This document shows, piece by piece, positions 1 to 10,178 of a stretch of DNA of 64,000 nucleotides. The position numbers and the translations under genes were made by a program. Positions within the stretch are counted from its first letter, which is position 1; every line of letters begins with the position of its first letter. The stretch is from NCBI GenBank assembly GCA_009761415.1, contig QUOL01000002.1, positions 1,674,001 to 1,738,000 of the forward strand, written 5' to 3'. The stretch comes from Sarcomyxa edulis. Lineage: Eukaryota > Basidiomycota > Agaricomycetes > Agaricales > Mycenaceae. Under the pieces are notes generated by a model. The model saw nothing but the letters and a program-made list of their open reading frames with translations, searched no databases and was not told the DNA's origin.

Positions 1-141
1 TGGTCAATAATGCATATAACTAGTTGCTCTACGTTCTGGAAAATGCAAGTGTCTGAGCTTCGAACATGAATTACCTTTTTAGTTGACTTTTTGACCGATC
101 CTTGAGCTTGAACGCACGCCGTTTTTCTCACTCACACAACC

Positions 142-928
142 ATGTCTCAACATTTCTACGAGGTCGCATTATTCGGCGAATTCTTCTCGAGGGACCTCAA
201 AGCCATCCTGAACCGTATCACCATCCACAGCGAATCCTCACGTCCCATGCATTCTCGTGAAATCGCGTTCGAACCTCTGGATGCACAACATCAACGTGAT
301 ACTGGGAGCGAACCCGTCATCCTCAGAGCAAGGAAGGATTTACTTGAAGATGATTCTGGCTGGTGTGTGCATGACCCGCATAGTTGACTATTAGGAGCTA
401 CTGTAACACAACAATTATCATAGGGTGTTGTACTCTTACCTGAAGCCAGAGTCGGTTCGCGCTCATCCCGAGGCAACAGTGAGACCATGGGCTACATGCG
501 AAGTTATTGGTGATGCTCTTAGCTTTGCGTGTGCATTGGGATATGTGTGAGCCCCAGTATTCATCTCAGTACCAGGGATTAGTTTTCGTTACTGAGCGCT
601 TCTCTCCGATAGTCGACGGTCCCAAATCTACAAACGCGGGTATGTGTTCCGAAGAGGAGCACTCATCATTCAGATGTTCCAACAGGAGCAGGTATATATG
701 GTCTTCATCTTTGTACGAAAAATGAGTGCCCATATGTATATACAGGTCGATCCAAAAACTCAACAACCAATACCCGCGCACGCAGATACTCTATGGGAAG
801 TAGAAGTCAAGACTGCATCCCCCATACGCAATTCACAAGAAACCCCACTAAGCCAATCTGTCAATGCAGTACTGGAAGTGCAATTGTTGATGAAGGGTTT
901 ATTGGACCTTCGAAGACAAGACTTGTGA
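142..928 (+). CDS. MED18: Mediator complex subunit 18 (Med18/Srb5)
   Basis: Head-module subunit of Mediator, which links activators to RNA polymerase II in the nucleus. The spliced product starts MSQHFYEVALFGEFF, has the family core PWATCEVIGDAL and a YVFRRGALIIQMFQ strand, and ends with an amphipathic LLMKGLLDLRRQDL helix, as in Med18 beta-barrel proteins. About four exons: intron 1 is 363-423, and another precedes VDPKTQQPIPAHADTLWEV near 690-746. The middle junction is uncertain. A stop after FACALGY forces an intron, and the best in-frame solution (531-569) is only 39 bases. The stop lies 31 bases from the stop of the convergent BCD1-like gene, so the transcripts probably overlap. Identity is firm; the second intron is not. 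Confidence 0.85.
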
Positions 929-959
929 TGCGATGCGACAAACAGTGCTCTAAAAAAGG

Positions 960-2365
960 TTACTCGTCCTCTCCTGAATCTCCCCAGTCCACGACGTCTT
1001 CTTCGACGGCTTGACGGGTCCACTGGTCAGTGCCTTGGACCTGCCGCATGAGGTCCAGCAGAACAGCTGGTTCCATCTCCAGTTCGTCGTCTGTTTCGCC
1101 TTCAGCATCAGCATCAGGATCTCCGTCTGCCTCATTGTCCTCGTCGTCATCACTTCCAGCGTATCCCCCAAGCAAGGATAGGACATTTTGTGTCTCTGCA
1201 GGTTCCTCATCCTCGTCACTGCCATACCCTCCCAGAAGTCCACTGATCGCCTTCCTCCCTGCCTTCGGATCCAGTCTTCGACGCTTCGGCTTCCGTTCGT
1301 CTTCGTCTTGACGCGTCACCGTTCCTTGCGTATCCACAATGGTTCCCTTGAACTCCTCCCATATCTCAAGAGTAGGAAACTCTACAAACTCGGTCTTTCG
1401 CAACAAGTCGGCTAGCGTACGGGTGGTATCGAACTGGTAATAGCCTGCTTTCGGATGAGGACCTGATAGAACGGGATCGAGTTGGGCTGTCATAACACAT
1501 TGGGGCGGAGTGAACGAAGTTGGGTCATCGGAGTCGGGACAGACGAGAGATTTGACCCAGGCAGGGCAGGCCCCATCCTTCTTGGATTTAGTCCGTTCCG
1601 ATACATGGTCTTGAATGAGTGTTATGAGTGGTATTTCCATGCTATTACGGTGCGTGAGCATGACGAAAGGTGGGTCTCGAGGTTGGGAGGAAGGTGCCAA
1701 TGGATCTAGCGGACGATGAAATCTGAATTCGATGGTCAAGAGTGCCGTTTTGTTTCTGAATACCATGAACGAATTGTTAAAATGGGGAGGGAAGAATACA
1801 TTAATGATAACTCTACATACTTGAAATCCCAATTCGACTGATTCAAGTTTCGTCGGGCCATTCCAGATGGGAGTAAATCCATATCTATATCGCAGTTCTC
1901 GAGTTGCTGCTTCAAAACATCTCGTTTCGTCCTTCCCGCTGCATGACCATTACCTGCACCTCTACCTCGACCCTTCCCAAAACCATCTCCTCCTCTACCC
2001 CCTCTTCCTCTTACAGCACTTCCTCGCATCCCAAACCCACCCCTCACAATCTCCCTTCCCCAATCCCCAACTCGTCTCCCAACATCCTCTAAGAACACAT
2101 AGTCGTCCATCATACTACCCCACCCATACTGATTCATGGGTACAAACGCCACCTTGTTCCGTTCACCCGTGCACCCACTGCTCGATTTGTGTGTTGTGGA
2201 ACAAGGGAGTGAGCATGTGCGGGTCGAGCATCGCGGGCAGGTGTATATTGAGTAGCGGTGATTGCAGATGGAGCAGAGTGGTCGGGATGAAGAAGACGGG
2301 CTCGTTGATGTTGAAGAGCTTGCTGTGGGTTGGCCTGGATCTGTAGAGAGCAGGAGGTCTGCCAT
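960..2365 (-). CDS. BCD1: Box C/D snoRNA protein 1 (Bcd1/ZNHIT6-like, zf-HIT)
   Basis: Assembly factor for box C/D snoRNPs in the nucleus. An N-terminal HIT zinc finger is visible (CSICNHRYSIYTCPRC, then CSLPC, H and C ligands, about residues 30-70), followed by an RG-rich stretch. After one intron (1756-1820) comes the family core TALLTIEFRFHRPL, and an acidic tail with the near-repeat SLLGGYxGSDxDE twice. I chose the start at 2365 (MADLLLS). An in-frame ATG at 2458 would add 31 residues but leave almost no promoter before the divergent DPH1 start at 2488. The HIT finger plus this core points to Bcd1 rather than other zf-HIT proteins. Confidence 0.85.
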
Positions 2366-2487
2366 GGAGGTTTGAGGAGGAAGAGTTGCCCCGATCACAT
2401 ACGATTTCTTTTTGCGGCCGTTCCTGATCAGAAATCTTGTATCGCGCTTCATCGACATCCAATCTTCATCTCATCTTTCCAAAGGAC

Positions 2488-4329
2488 ATGGACACTACAA
2501 TCGAGGAGAAGAAACACAAAAAGACTACGAATGCCACAAAACCTCGGAAACGTTTCGTTGGTACCAAGAAAGCTAACCCATCCATGCACGGAGCGGTTGC
2601 AAACCAAATCCCGCAAGATATACTACTGGATGTACAGCTCAACAATGCTATCAGACAACTTCCCTCGAACTATTCCTTTGAGATCCATAAAACCATATGG
2701 CATGTCCGCAAGAACAACTCCAAGATGGTAGCCCTGCAGATGCCAGAAGGTCTGCAGATGTTTGCATGTACTATTGCAGATATTATCGAGCGGTGCGCAG
2801 GTGACGACTAGATATATCCTCGAGGAATCAGGCTTAGCTGAAAGAATCGTGTCTGTACAGATTTACACCAGCGTTGACTGTGGTCATGGGTGATGTTACA
2901 TATGGAGCTTGCTGTATAGACGACTACACCGCGGTTGCGTTAGGCTGCGATATGTTGGTACATTACGGCCATAGTTGTCTTGGTATGCGGGATTCGGCTT
3001 CGCTATCACGACGTTCTCTGATCTGACGTCCTTCAGTGCCGATGGATCAAACTACTATCAAAACACTCTACGTATTCGTCGAAATCGGAATCGACTCCTC
3101 TCATCTTCTCCAAACTGTCCGCATGAATTTCCCCAGCGATCGGCAGACGTTCTACGAAATGCTTCTCGACGATGAAGAATCTAAATCAAATATTCCTATA
3201 GGCACACAGATTGGTCCAACAAAGCATCTTCGAATAGAGGGTCCCGGATCCTCCGTAGGCCTGGAAGCCTCTGTTGATAAATCCTCGTCAGCGGATTCTT
3301 TGCGACCGTCAGAGCCCACACGACTAGCACTGGTGTCTACTATTCAATTCGTATCTGCTCTACAGCGCTTAAAAGAAGACATAACAGTGGAGTTTGTTGA
3401 TTCAGATCCTAGTCATTCTCCTGCCGGACTTATAACGGATGCATCGACGTCGCAGCTAAAGGAGTGCGACAATACGTCGGTTCCCAGACTCTGGACCGGG
3501 AAATACGAGGCGACTATACCGAGATCAAAACCTCTCTCACCCGGAGAAATTTTAGGATGCACTGCGCCTCGATTAGGCGATGTCGATGCGCTGGTGTATG
3601 TATCTATTCTTTTCCAAATGATATTCATACAGTTACTAAATCTGCACAGTTATTTAGGTGATGGGCGCTTCCACTTGGAGTCTGTCATGATAGCGAATCC
3701 GACCGTGCCAGCCTTTCGTTATGACCCTTACTCCAAAAAATTGACAAGAGAACGGTATGATCATCGAGAAATGCAAACAGTTCGAGACGATGCAGTGCAG
3801 ATTGCTCGCAGAAGTATCGCCGAAGTCGCCCTGAACAAAAACGATACTCAAGAACAGACACCGTTGTGGGGAGTCATATTAGGTACTCTGGGAAGACAGG
3901 GCAGTTTCCGGCAGCTCCAGGCAAGTATACAAAGTTCTTCTTCATATATTTATCCTCGAATGAAGGAAAATACTCCTTTTTCAGGCAATCACACACCAAT
4001 TGGAAGCCTCTCATACGCCAATTCCGTATATCCCGATCCTTCTCTCCGAACTCTCTCCAGCAAAACTCGCACTGTTCAATCCTCACATATCTACCTTCGT
4101 ACAGACCGCGTGTCCTCGTCTATCGATTGACTGGGGTTATGCCTTTGACAGGCCACTTCTCAGTCCCTACGAGACATCCGTTGCTATCGGGACGACTACG
4201 GGATGGTTAGATGACAGCAAGAAAGGGTCAGAGACAATCAAAGGAAAATGGGACGGTGGCGTCTATCCGATGGATTTCTACGAGGCCGGCAGCCCTTGGG
4301 CGGTCTCGAGGATCAAAGCTGCTTTTTGA
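2488..4329 (+). CDS. DPH1: Diphthamide synthase subunit Dph1 (2-(3-amino-3-carboxypropyl)histidine synthase)
   Basis: With Dph2 it transfers the aminocarboxypropyl group of SAM to a histidine of eEF2 by non-canonical radical SAM chemistry, the first step of diphthamide synthesis in the cytosol. The protein begins [14 protein letters not shown]. It has the family block [20 protein letters not shown] and the three expected cluster cysteines, in [29 protein letters not shown] and [13 protein letters not shown]. It ends [13 protein letters not shown]. Introns fall after IIER, after GHSCL (ending just before [12 protein letters not shown]), near 3597-3653 and near 3919-3984. Several read in frame for part of their length, which makes long misleading ORFs. 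It shares a 122 bp divergent promoter with the BCD1-like gene. Confidence 0.93.
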
Positions 4330-5362
4330 TTCTACGGCCACGGTCATCGCAGGTGCGGTCGCATAAAGTTGTCTTTGTAAGTACTGTATCTTGTCTATCA
4401 TGCTGCTCTTTCTTTCCACGGCCTCAACAGACATATTCATCATCGCGTGCTTGTGATTTCCTGAATCCTGATGGCTCCAACTCTCTGCGACATACTGATG
4501 TTCGAATTCTCACCAGCCCATTGTGTTTATTTTCGGCGAGTTGCTCATGGGGTAGTGCGTTCAATCGGGTATTCATCTTCCACTCCAGTCTGCGGACCGT
4601 TGCGATCAACGTTGGTATCGATGAGTTTTCAAATTTGTTGAGAATTAAGACATATTCGTGGTCTGCAACCATACGGTTCCTACCGGTGAGTCGACTCGTT
4701 AATGTAGCTATAATTCGTCGTGCTCACATTCTCCATCTGAGTTAGTCTTGTGTACTATTGTCTTCCCTTCAGATGGGTCTGGTCGAGGCCTGACTCACGT
4801 AAGTTCAGATAGATTGTCTGCCGTTCATGCCAACCAGTCTAATCGATATCGCACAATGACACTCAAGGCACACAATTTGCTTTCATGGTCCCCTTGGTAA
4901 GCCGCTTTATTTTGAGGTAGATGCTGTCATGTCGTCCAAAACTTGGGAAACCCGAAAGCAGCTCATGAGTCGACCTTGCCTTGATCCTACCAGTCTCAAA
5001 GCTTGACTTGCATGCTTCCTCTGTAATAAATATCTGATCCGTAGTCGTAGTTATACCTCGACGTCGAGCAAGTATTATAGGAGAAACTTGGTAAATATCT
5101 AAGCCGGTAGTTTGCTTCGAACCCCATGGCTATTTTAGCGACGTCAACGGTTCCGGCTGGACTGCGTTTCCCCCGAAGATCGTTAGCACCTCAAGAGATC
5201 TCCGGTGGCAGTAGTCACTCACCCACGCTATGTCTGATTGCAATTGAGCCCTGAATATATATGTTCTTTATGTTGAATCTTTTTCGGTTCATTCTGTGTA
5301 TGGATAGTATGCTCCTCTTCGCCCCTCACACTCACTATCCAACATCTCTTTGAATCACGCTG
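4330..5362. other. Gap between DPH1 and the DUF6533 gene; no gene assigned
   Basis: About 1.0 kb with no gene I can support. It holds the DPH1 3' region and the promoter of the DUF6533 gene. On the minus strand, 4672-4424 has an open frame of 82 codons whose composition (VLILNKFENSSIPTLIATVRR) looks protein-like, but I found no convincing upstream or downstream exons and no family. It could be a gene remnant. Confidence 0.4.
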
Positions 5363-7017
5363 ATGGCTAGTGAGATTGATGTGGTGGAGGACCTCATACG
5401 TGCGGAGGCCATCATCCATTTCTGGCAGTGTGAGTCGCCCGTGTACCCATGTCGACATATTTAGTTCACCACGTATCTTATCCCTATAGTGGCCGCTGCT
5501 GTTATTGCTGCTTACGACCATGGTGAGCAAGATGTTTCTATCCGTGTTCCAACCTCTAACTCAAGTTGCGTTCAAAAGCCCTTACGTTTGATATGGAGGT
5601 TCGTAGTGTCGGATTCAAGCAATCGCACCTAGTCATTGACGCATGCTCTTATTCGTTGGAAGGTTGATCTTATATGGGTGAGTCCCAGGAGTTGACTCTG
5701 TTTTTCGTCTGCTGATTCTCTTGATCAATATATAGAGAAGACGCTGGTCTACGTCCAAAATTCTGTTTCTGTGTGTAAGTGAATCGCCCCGACTGAACAA
5801 GAGCTGCGTGCTGATGATGTAGACTCGTTCGCCCAGACGAGATATGTCGGCGAGATCGTTCTCATGTGAGTAGAGTTTCGTGAGCTACGTTGTAAGACTG
5901 AAATGTCTAATTGCTCGTCTAGATCTGAATTTATTGGTGCACCCTCTTTCTGTGCCCTGCTTGACAATGTGTGTTGACCACGGCGTACATAGTTCCTTTC
6001 AAAAGTCGACCATCAGCAGCAGTGCGTTGTATTCCTTCCATTTTGAATGACTAGCTCATTACTTTGAAACTTTGAGTAGTAGTAGGCACATTCCCTCTTC
6101 ATTCGGGCTTTGATCTAAAGGCGAAACCGTCTCTTCTTCTTCAGTTGTGAGTCGCTCTCTTACCTCTCACTGATCACCCTTATAACACACGCGCTCTCAA
6201 GGTCTTCGGACCTTTCAGCTAGTCCAATGGGGAAGCGCAACTGTACTATGGACCACTCAATTGATTCTGCAGTTACGCGTATACGCCATGTACAACAACT
6301 CAAGAAAAATCGCGATAATCATCGCCGGGATGTTCTTCTCCGAGATAGTCATCATGTCTGTCGATAATATTGCGGCGAACATGACTTCGCATGGTGAATA
6401 AGTTCGATCTTCGACCCGTGAATTTACTGATGAGCTCGTATGTTCTTTCCAGCCATTCCTCAGCCTTTCCCTGGCGTCTATGTCTGTTTAGCTAACAACA
6501 TTCCGGCGTGGTCGTCTATGTTCTGGATTCCCATGATTGCCTTCGAGGTACTACTATTTGTTCTCGCCTGCATCGTATGCGCGCAACACTTGCGGGAAAT
6601 ACGGACGATGAACCGATGGAATAGAAAATCGGTGATGAATGTTCTCTTCAGGGATAATATTGGTTATTTTTTTGTGTATGTCTTCGGTTGATCTTCATCC
6701 CCGAGTCGCTTGCTGAACTTCGCGCTACAGAGCTCTGTTTGGTTACGTGACCAGCGCCATCTTTTGGTTCGGCTATGTGGGTGTTCTGGTCGTCGACATA
6801 AAATTTCCATTTTACATCTCTGACATTCTGACAGGTCGAATGGTCATCTATCCCCGCTGGTTTAGCATATGCTCTAACCATAATCATGGGTTGTCGACTC
6901 GTTCTCAATCTCTGCGAGGCTTACGATGAGTCCTGCGCCGCCCGTGGTGCTTCTGTGTGGGCAGGGAGTATCGCCGATTCTGACACCGATGTTCATGGGG
7001 ATATTGCAGTTGCATAA
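5363..7017 (+). CDS. DUF6533 domain multipass membrane protein
   Basis: Member of a large, functionally unknown family of seven-helix-like membrane proteins expanded in Agaricomycetes. Spliced, the N-terminus gives ALTFDMEVDLIW followed by KTLVYVQNSVSV and YSFAQTRYVGEIVL, the DUF6533 signature. Later segments include LQLRVYAMYNNSRKIAIII, a WSSMFWIPMIAFEVLLFVL helix and VLFGYV-type helices. It ends with GLAYALTIIMGCRLVLNLCE and a short polar tail. The gene is cut into many small exons, including a 20-base exon at 5579-5598 and a 15-base exon at 5663-5677 (VDLIW). The region 5960-6230 is hard to splice with certainty. The stop converges on the deacetylase gene. Family firm, exact exons approximate. 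Confidence 0.72.
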
Positions 7018-7204
7018 AGCTACTTATGAGCAACCGGTGACCTCATTAATACCATTTTCACTTTCATACCTTCAACGTCGATTAGTTCTTGGCGCATAAT
7101 TCACGGATACAATACTCGGGGACCAGCATTACATTCATTCTGTTTACTGTACAAACAACACTTGTAAGTTATAGGTAGACGCGGTATTTACTACCGTAGG
7201 GTGT

Positions 7205-9118
7205 CTATTGTATGTCTTGGACGAAAGGGACCACTTGGTCAATGGCAGCCTTTTGGCTGGGTTCAAGTTCCTAGAATCAAGAGGTTAATCTTCTCGAATG
7301 CTGAGGACGAGATCAGGCGAAACGTACATGTCCATACATCGTCACGATGCCCTTGAGATAAGGATCCTCTGGCAGAGTCACTACGCCTGACAGTTGCTGG
7401 ATCATCGCGTGAATACAGCTGGCATTGTTCGTATCAGCATCGTGTTCTTCAATTTTTTGAAGAGAGAACTTGCATCGGCACATAGAATGGTGAATAGCCT
7501 CCCTCTTGGATCAAAGCTAGCTTGCCGCCGCAGACTTTATCAGCAACCTTCATCATTTTTTCGGTCATGGATGCGAATCCTGCAGCGGTGACCATGCAGC
7601 GTGCAAAAGGATCGTGAACATTAGGATCAGCACCTGGTAGATTCTGTTCAGCTCAAAGCTATGCTAACGATAATTCTCAAGACTCACCAGAGGCAACAAC
7701 GATTAATTCTGGTTGGAACTTCTCGAGGGCCGGAACGACGACGTTGTCCAGTGCGTACGCGTAGGCACCATCACCTGAGCCAGGGGGCACAGGAATGTTG
7801 AGCCTGTAAGAGAGTTTCATAAGCCTCGATATAACGCCGTAGGGTCGAACAATCGTACGCGTAGCCTTCTGCACCTTCGCCGCCTCGCTCGGTGATATAT
7901 CCGCTGTTCGCAGGGAAACACAAGTGTTGGTGGATACTAATCGTAAGCACGTCTATGTGGCCAAGGGCCTCGTGAGAAATGCAAAAATATGATGATATGC
8001 GATTGCGTACCTTTGGTGTTCCAGAACGAGCTTTGAGTTCCATTGCCGTGGTGGACCTACGCATATGATCAGAATGGGGGACATGACCGATCAATTCAGA
8101 AATCTTACATCCCAATCAACAACCGCGACCTTTTTGACGGCCAGGTTATCCATGGCATATTTGACAGCCATGGCACTGCGATCCAACGGTCAGAAACGCC
8201 ATAAACATCTAGAAGAGTCGCTTACGTGTTGCTAAAAATGCAGAAGCCGATTCCAACGTCTGCAGTCGCGTGATGACCGCAAGGATGGACCTTCAATGAT
8301 CTGAGTACGAGGCGACTATTTCGTTCATGATCTAGACTTACCAATGCGTATCCGTTCTTGACCTTGCCTTCGACTACGGCTTTGACCAGCTCAATGGCGC
8401 CGCCAGCAGCTAAGGTTCCGACTTCGTAGCCCCCTTTACCAAACTGATAGTCGATCTTAGTGACAATTCAGTTGTGAGGAAGTGTAGAATACTTACCGGT
8501 GACATGCCGTCACCGCAATCACCGCCAGTAGCTGCACTTTCGCGTTTGATCCTGTCGTGATACTCCTTATCGTGAATAGCGAGAATTTCTGTTTCCGTAG
8601 CATGACGAGGTTCTATCTGCTCAAGGTGTTTGATCAGACCAGATACCACGACCAACTCGTGGGCTCGTCGTTTAGTATCCTATGAAACAATGAAAAACTT
8701 TGGTCAACGTATGACCACATAGATTGACAACGTCCTTACGGGGTGTGCAACATGATGGCCGATGGGTTGGATTCCGGCCTACACATTGACAGCTTAGAAG
8801 TCATTGAGAATGATGTCAGAAGATTGACACACCCCTGGATCCGCCGGATACAAAGGACCTATAAAGTAACGTCAGTATTGGCACGGGATATGAAGTGTAG
8901 CAGACTGCATACCACTTCCACGATCGTCCCAGCCATAAAGAGCGTTCCACACATATCCCGTTTTTGCAGGACCTAATAGATCGAAACAAGCAGTGAGTCG
9001 ATGTGTCAGAACACTTGACGATTGATTGCGTACCGTAAAACCTCGCTGTAGAGGAGAAACGTCGAATGAGCCGCGATGATGCAGCAAGTCTAGAGAAAGA
9101 CTTTGCAAGACCAGACAT
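7205..9118 (-). CDS. Class II HDAC / acetylpolyamine amidohydrolase-like deacetylase
   Basis: Zinc deacetylase of the arginase/HDAC fold, closest in motif pattern to bacterial class II HDAC-like and acetylpolyamine amidohydrolase enzymes rather than chromatin HDACs. In order: TGYVWNALYGWDDRGSG, the block VASGLIKHL-type helix, GKGGYEVGTLAAGGA, the His-His dyad in HPCGHHATADVGIGF, the metal site DWDVHHGNGTQ, SGDGAYAYALDNVV, a third metal Asp in ASGADPNVHDP, and the catalytic Tyr in QEGGYSPFYVP. All catalytic positions are present, although the usual RPPGHH reads HPCGHH. The N-terminus (SRLAASSRLIRRFSSTARF) looks like a mitochondrial presequence. About ten exons; the intron 7419-7473 needs a GC donor. 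Divergent from DUR3 across 1.06 kb. The substrate could be acetylpolyamine, acetyl-lysine or a small acetylated molecule. Confidence 0.83.
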
Positions 9119-10178
9119 ATCGTGATAAGCTGAGACACGAGGGAATGGGACGAGAAGGCATCTATGTAAGTGAACGGTTCATTTTAAGCACTGTTGCTAT
9201 CTTTACTTTTGTGGTATATCAGACCAATGGGGTAACATACGGAGGTTAGAACGGATCATAGACGCACTAACTTCTCTTCTTCGCCCCAAGTGTGTAGTAG
9301 TTCTGCGGTCGACGAGGGCCCGGCGAGATAAGGAAATGGAAATGTTGCGGAAGCGTCTACGACGAATTACGCTACAGATAATCCTGAACTTTCAAATGTT
9401 TCGAGGTACTTTGGGGTAGCGATTGATTAGCCTCTCAGTAGCAAATCTCGTGGCGGAGAAACTGAGACTTTGGGTATCGAATTTGTAGGTGGAGCTGCGA
9501 ATACGATATTCAAATTGAATATGAGCCACTTTGAGGGATTCATAGTGTATGCATGTTGAACCAAAGACGTCCACGCTATCTCGCCATCATCATGGTCAGT
9601 AATTTACAGCAAAGTCTCGGATTATGCAACTGTCAGCTCACTTTCAGGTCGAATTCTGCTTGTACGATGGACATCCGCTGCTAAGAACAGAGACCGATAC
9701 GCCAGTTCCACTCGATGCGTTGTTGGCGCGGTTGAGGCTAGTAGACAGAAGGTGATCGATAAAGATTTGAACGAAATTTGAACATAGACCGGATATGGAG
9801 ATAAGGTTTCCTTTTTGAATCGATGCCGGACCCCAGACTCGAATGCCGATCTCTCCTCCTGAATCACGTCTCATGCAATTCGAATTCGATTCATTATGCC
9901 CATATCTTTGATTGCTCATCTCATCATGTCTGCAAAACATACCATCCATTCCAAGTGCTGCTTATCTCGTTCTCAGGGTTTCGGTCTTTTTTCATCCAAG
10001 ATAACGACATCCCTCCTGTCCGAGTTCGAGTCACTAGCGGTAGCATCGGCGCTTCCTGAGCTCTGGCGATAATGATAAGCACTTTCTTCTGCAGTTCTGC
10101 TATAAATTCTCCAAAGGACTTGAGTTGTTTGCGCCCCTGGTTGATATCCCTGGACCTACACATTCGTATTCACGCATC
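9119..10178. other. Divergent intergenic region between the deacetylase gene and DUR3
   Basis: A spacer of 1,060 bp with no supportable coding sequence. The open frames on the minus strand at 9622-9949 have no domain, no splice partners and no conserved look. It must hold the promoters of both flanking genes and carries four GATAAG motifs, listed separately. Confidence 0.6.
9327..10079. promoter_or_regulatory. Four GATAAG elements upstream of DUR3
   Basis: GATAAG occurs at 9327-9332, 9800-9805 and 10074-10079 on the plus strand and as CTTATC at 9961-9966. Chance predicts about 0.5 in a spacer of this size. GATA factors of the AreA/Nit2/Gat1 type bind this core and activate nitrogen scavenging genes, including urea transporters, in other fungi. 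The last site is 100 bp upstream of the DUR3 start. They could also act on the divergent deacetylase gene. Binding is inferred. Confidence 0.5.

Noticed and set aside
9622..9949. Minus-strand open frames between the deacetylase gene and DUR3.
   Set aside because: No domain, no splice partners and no conserved composition; treated as promoter DNA.
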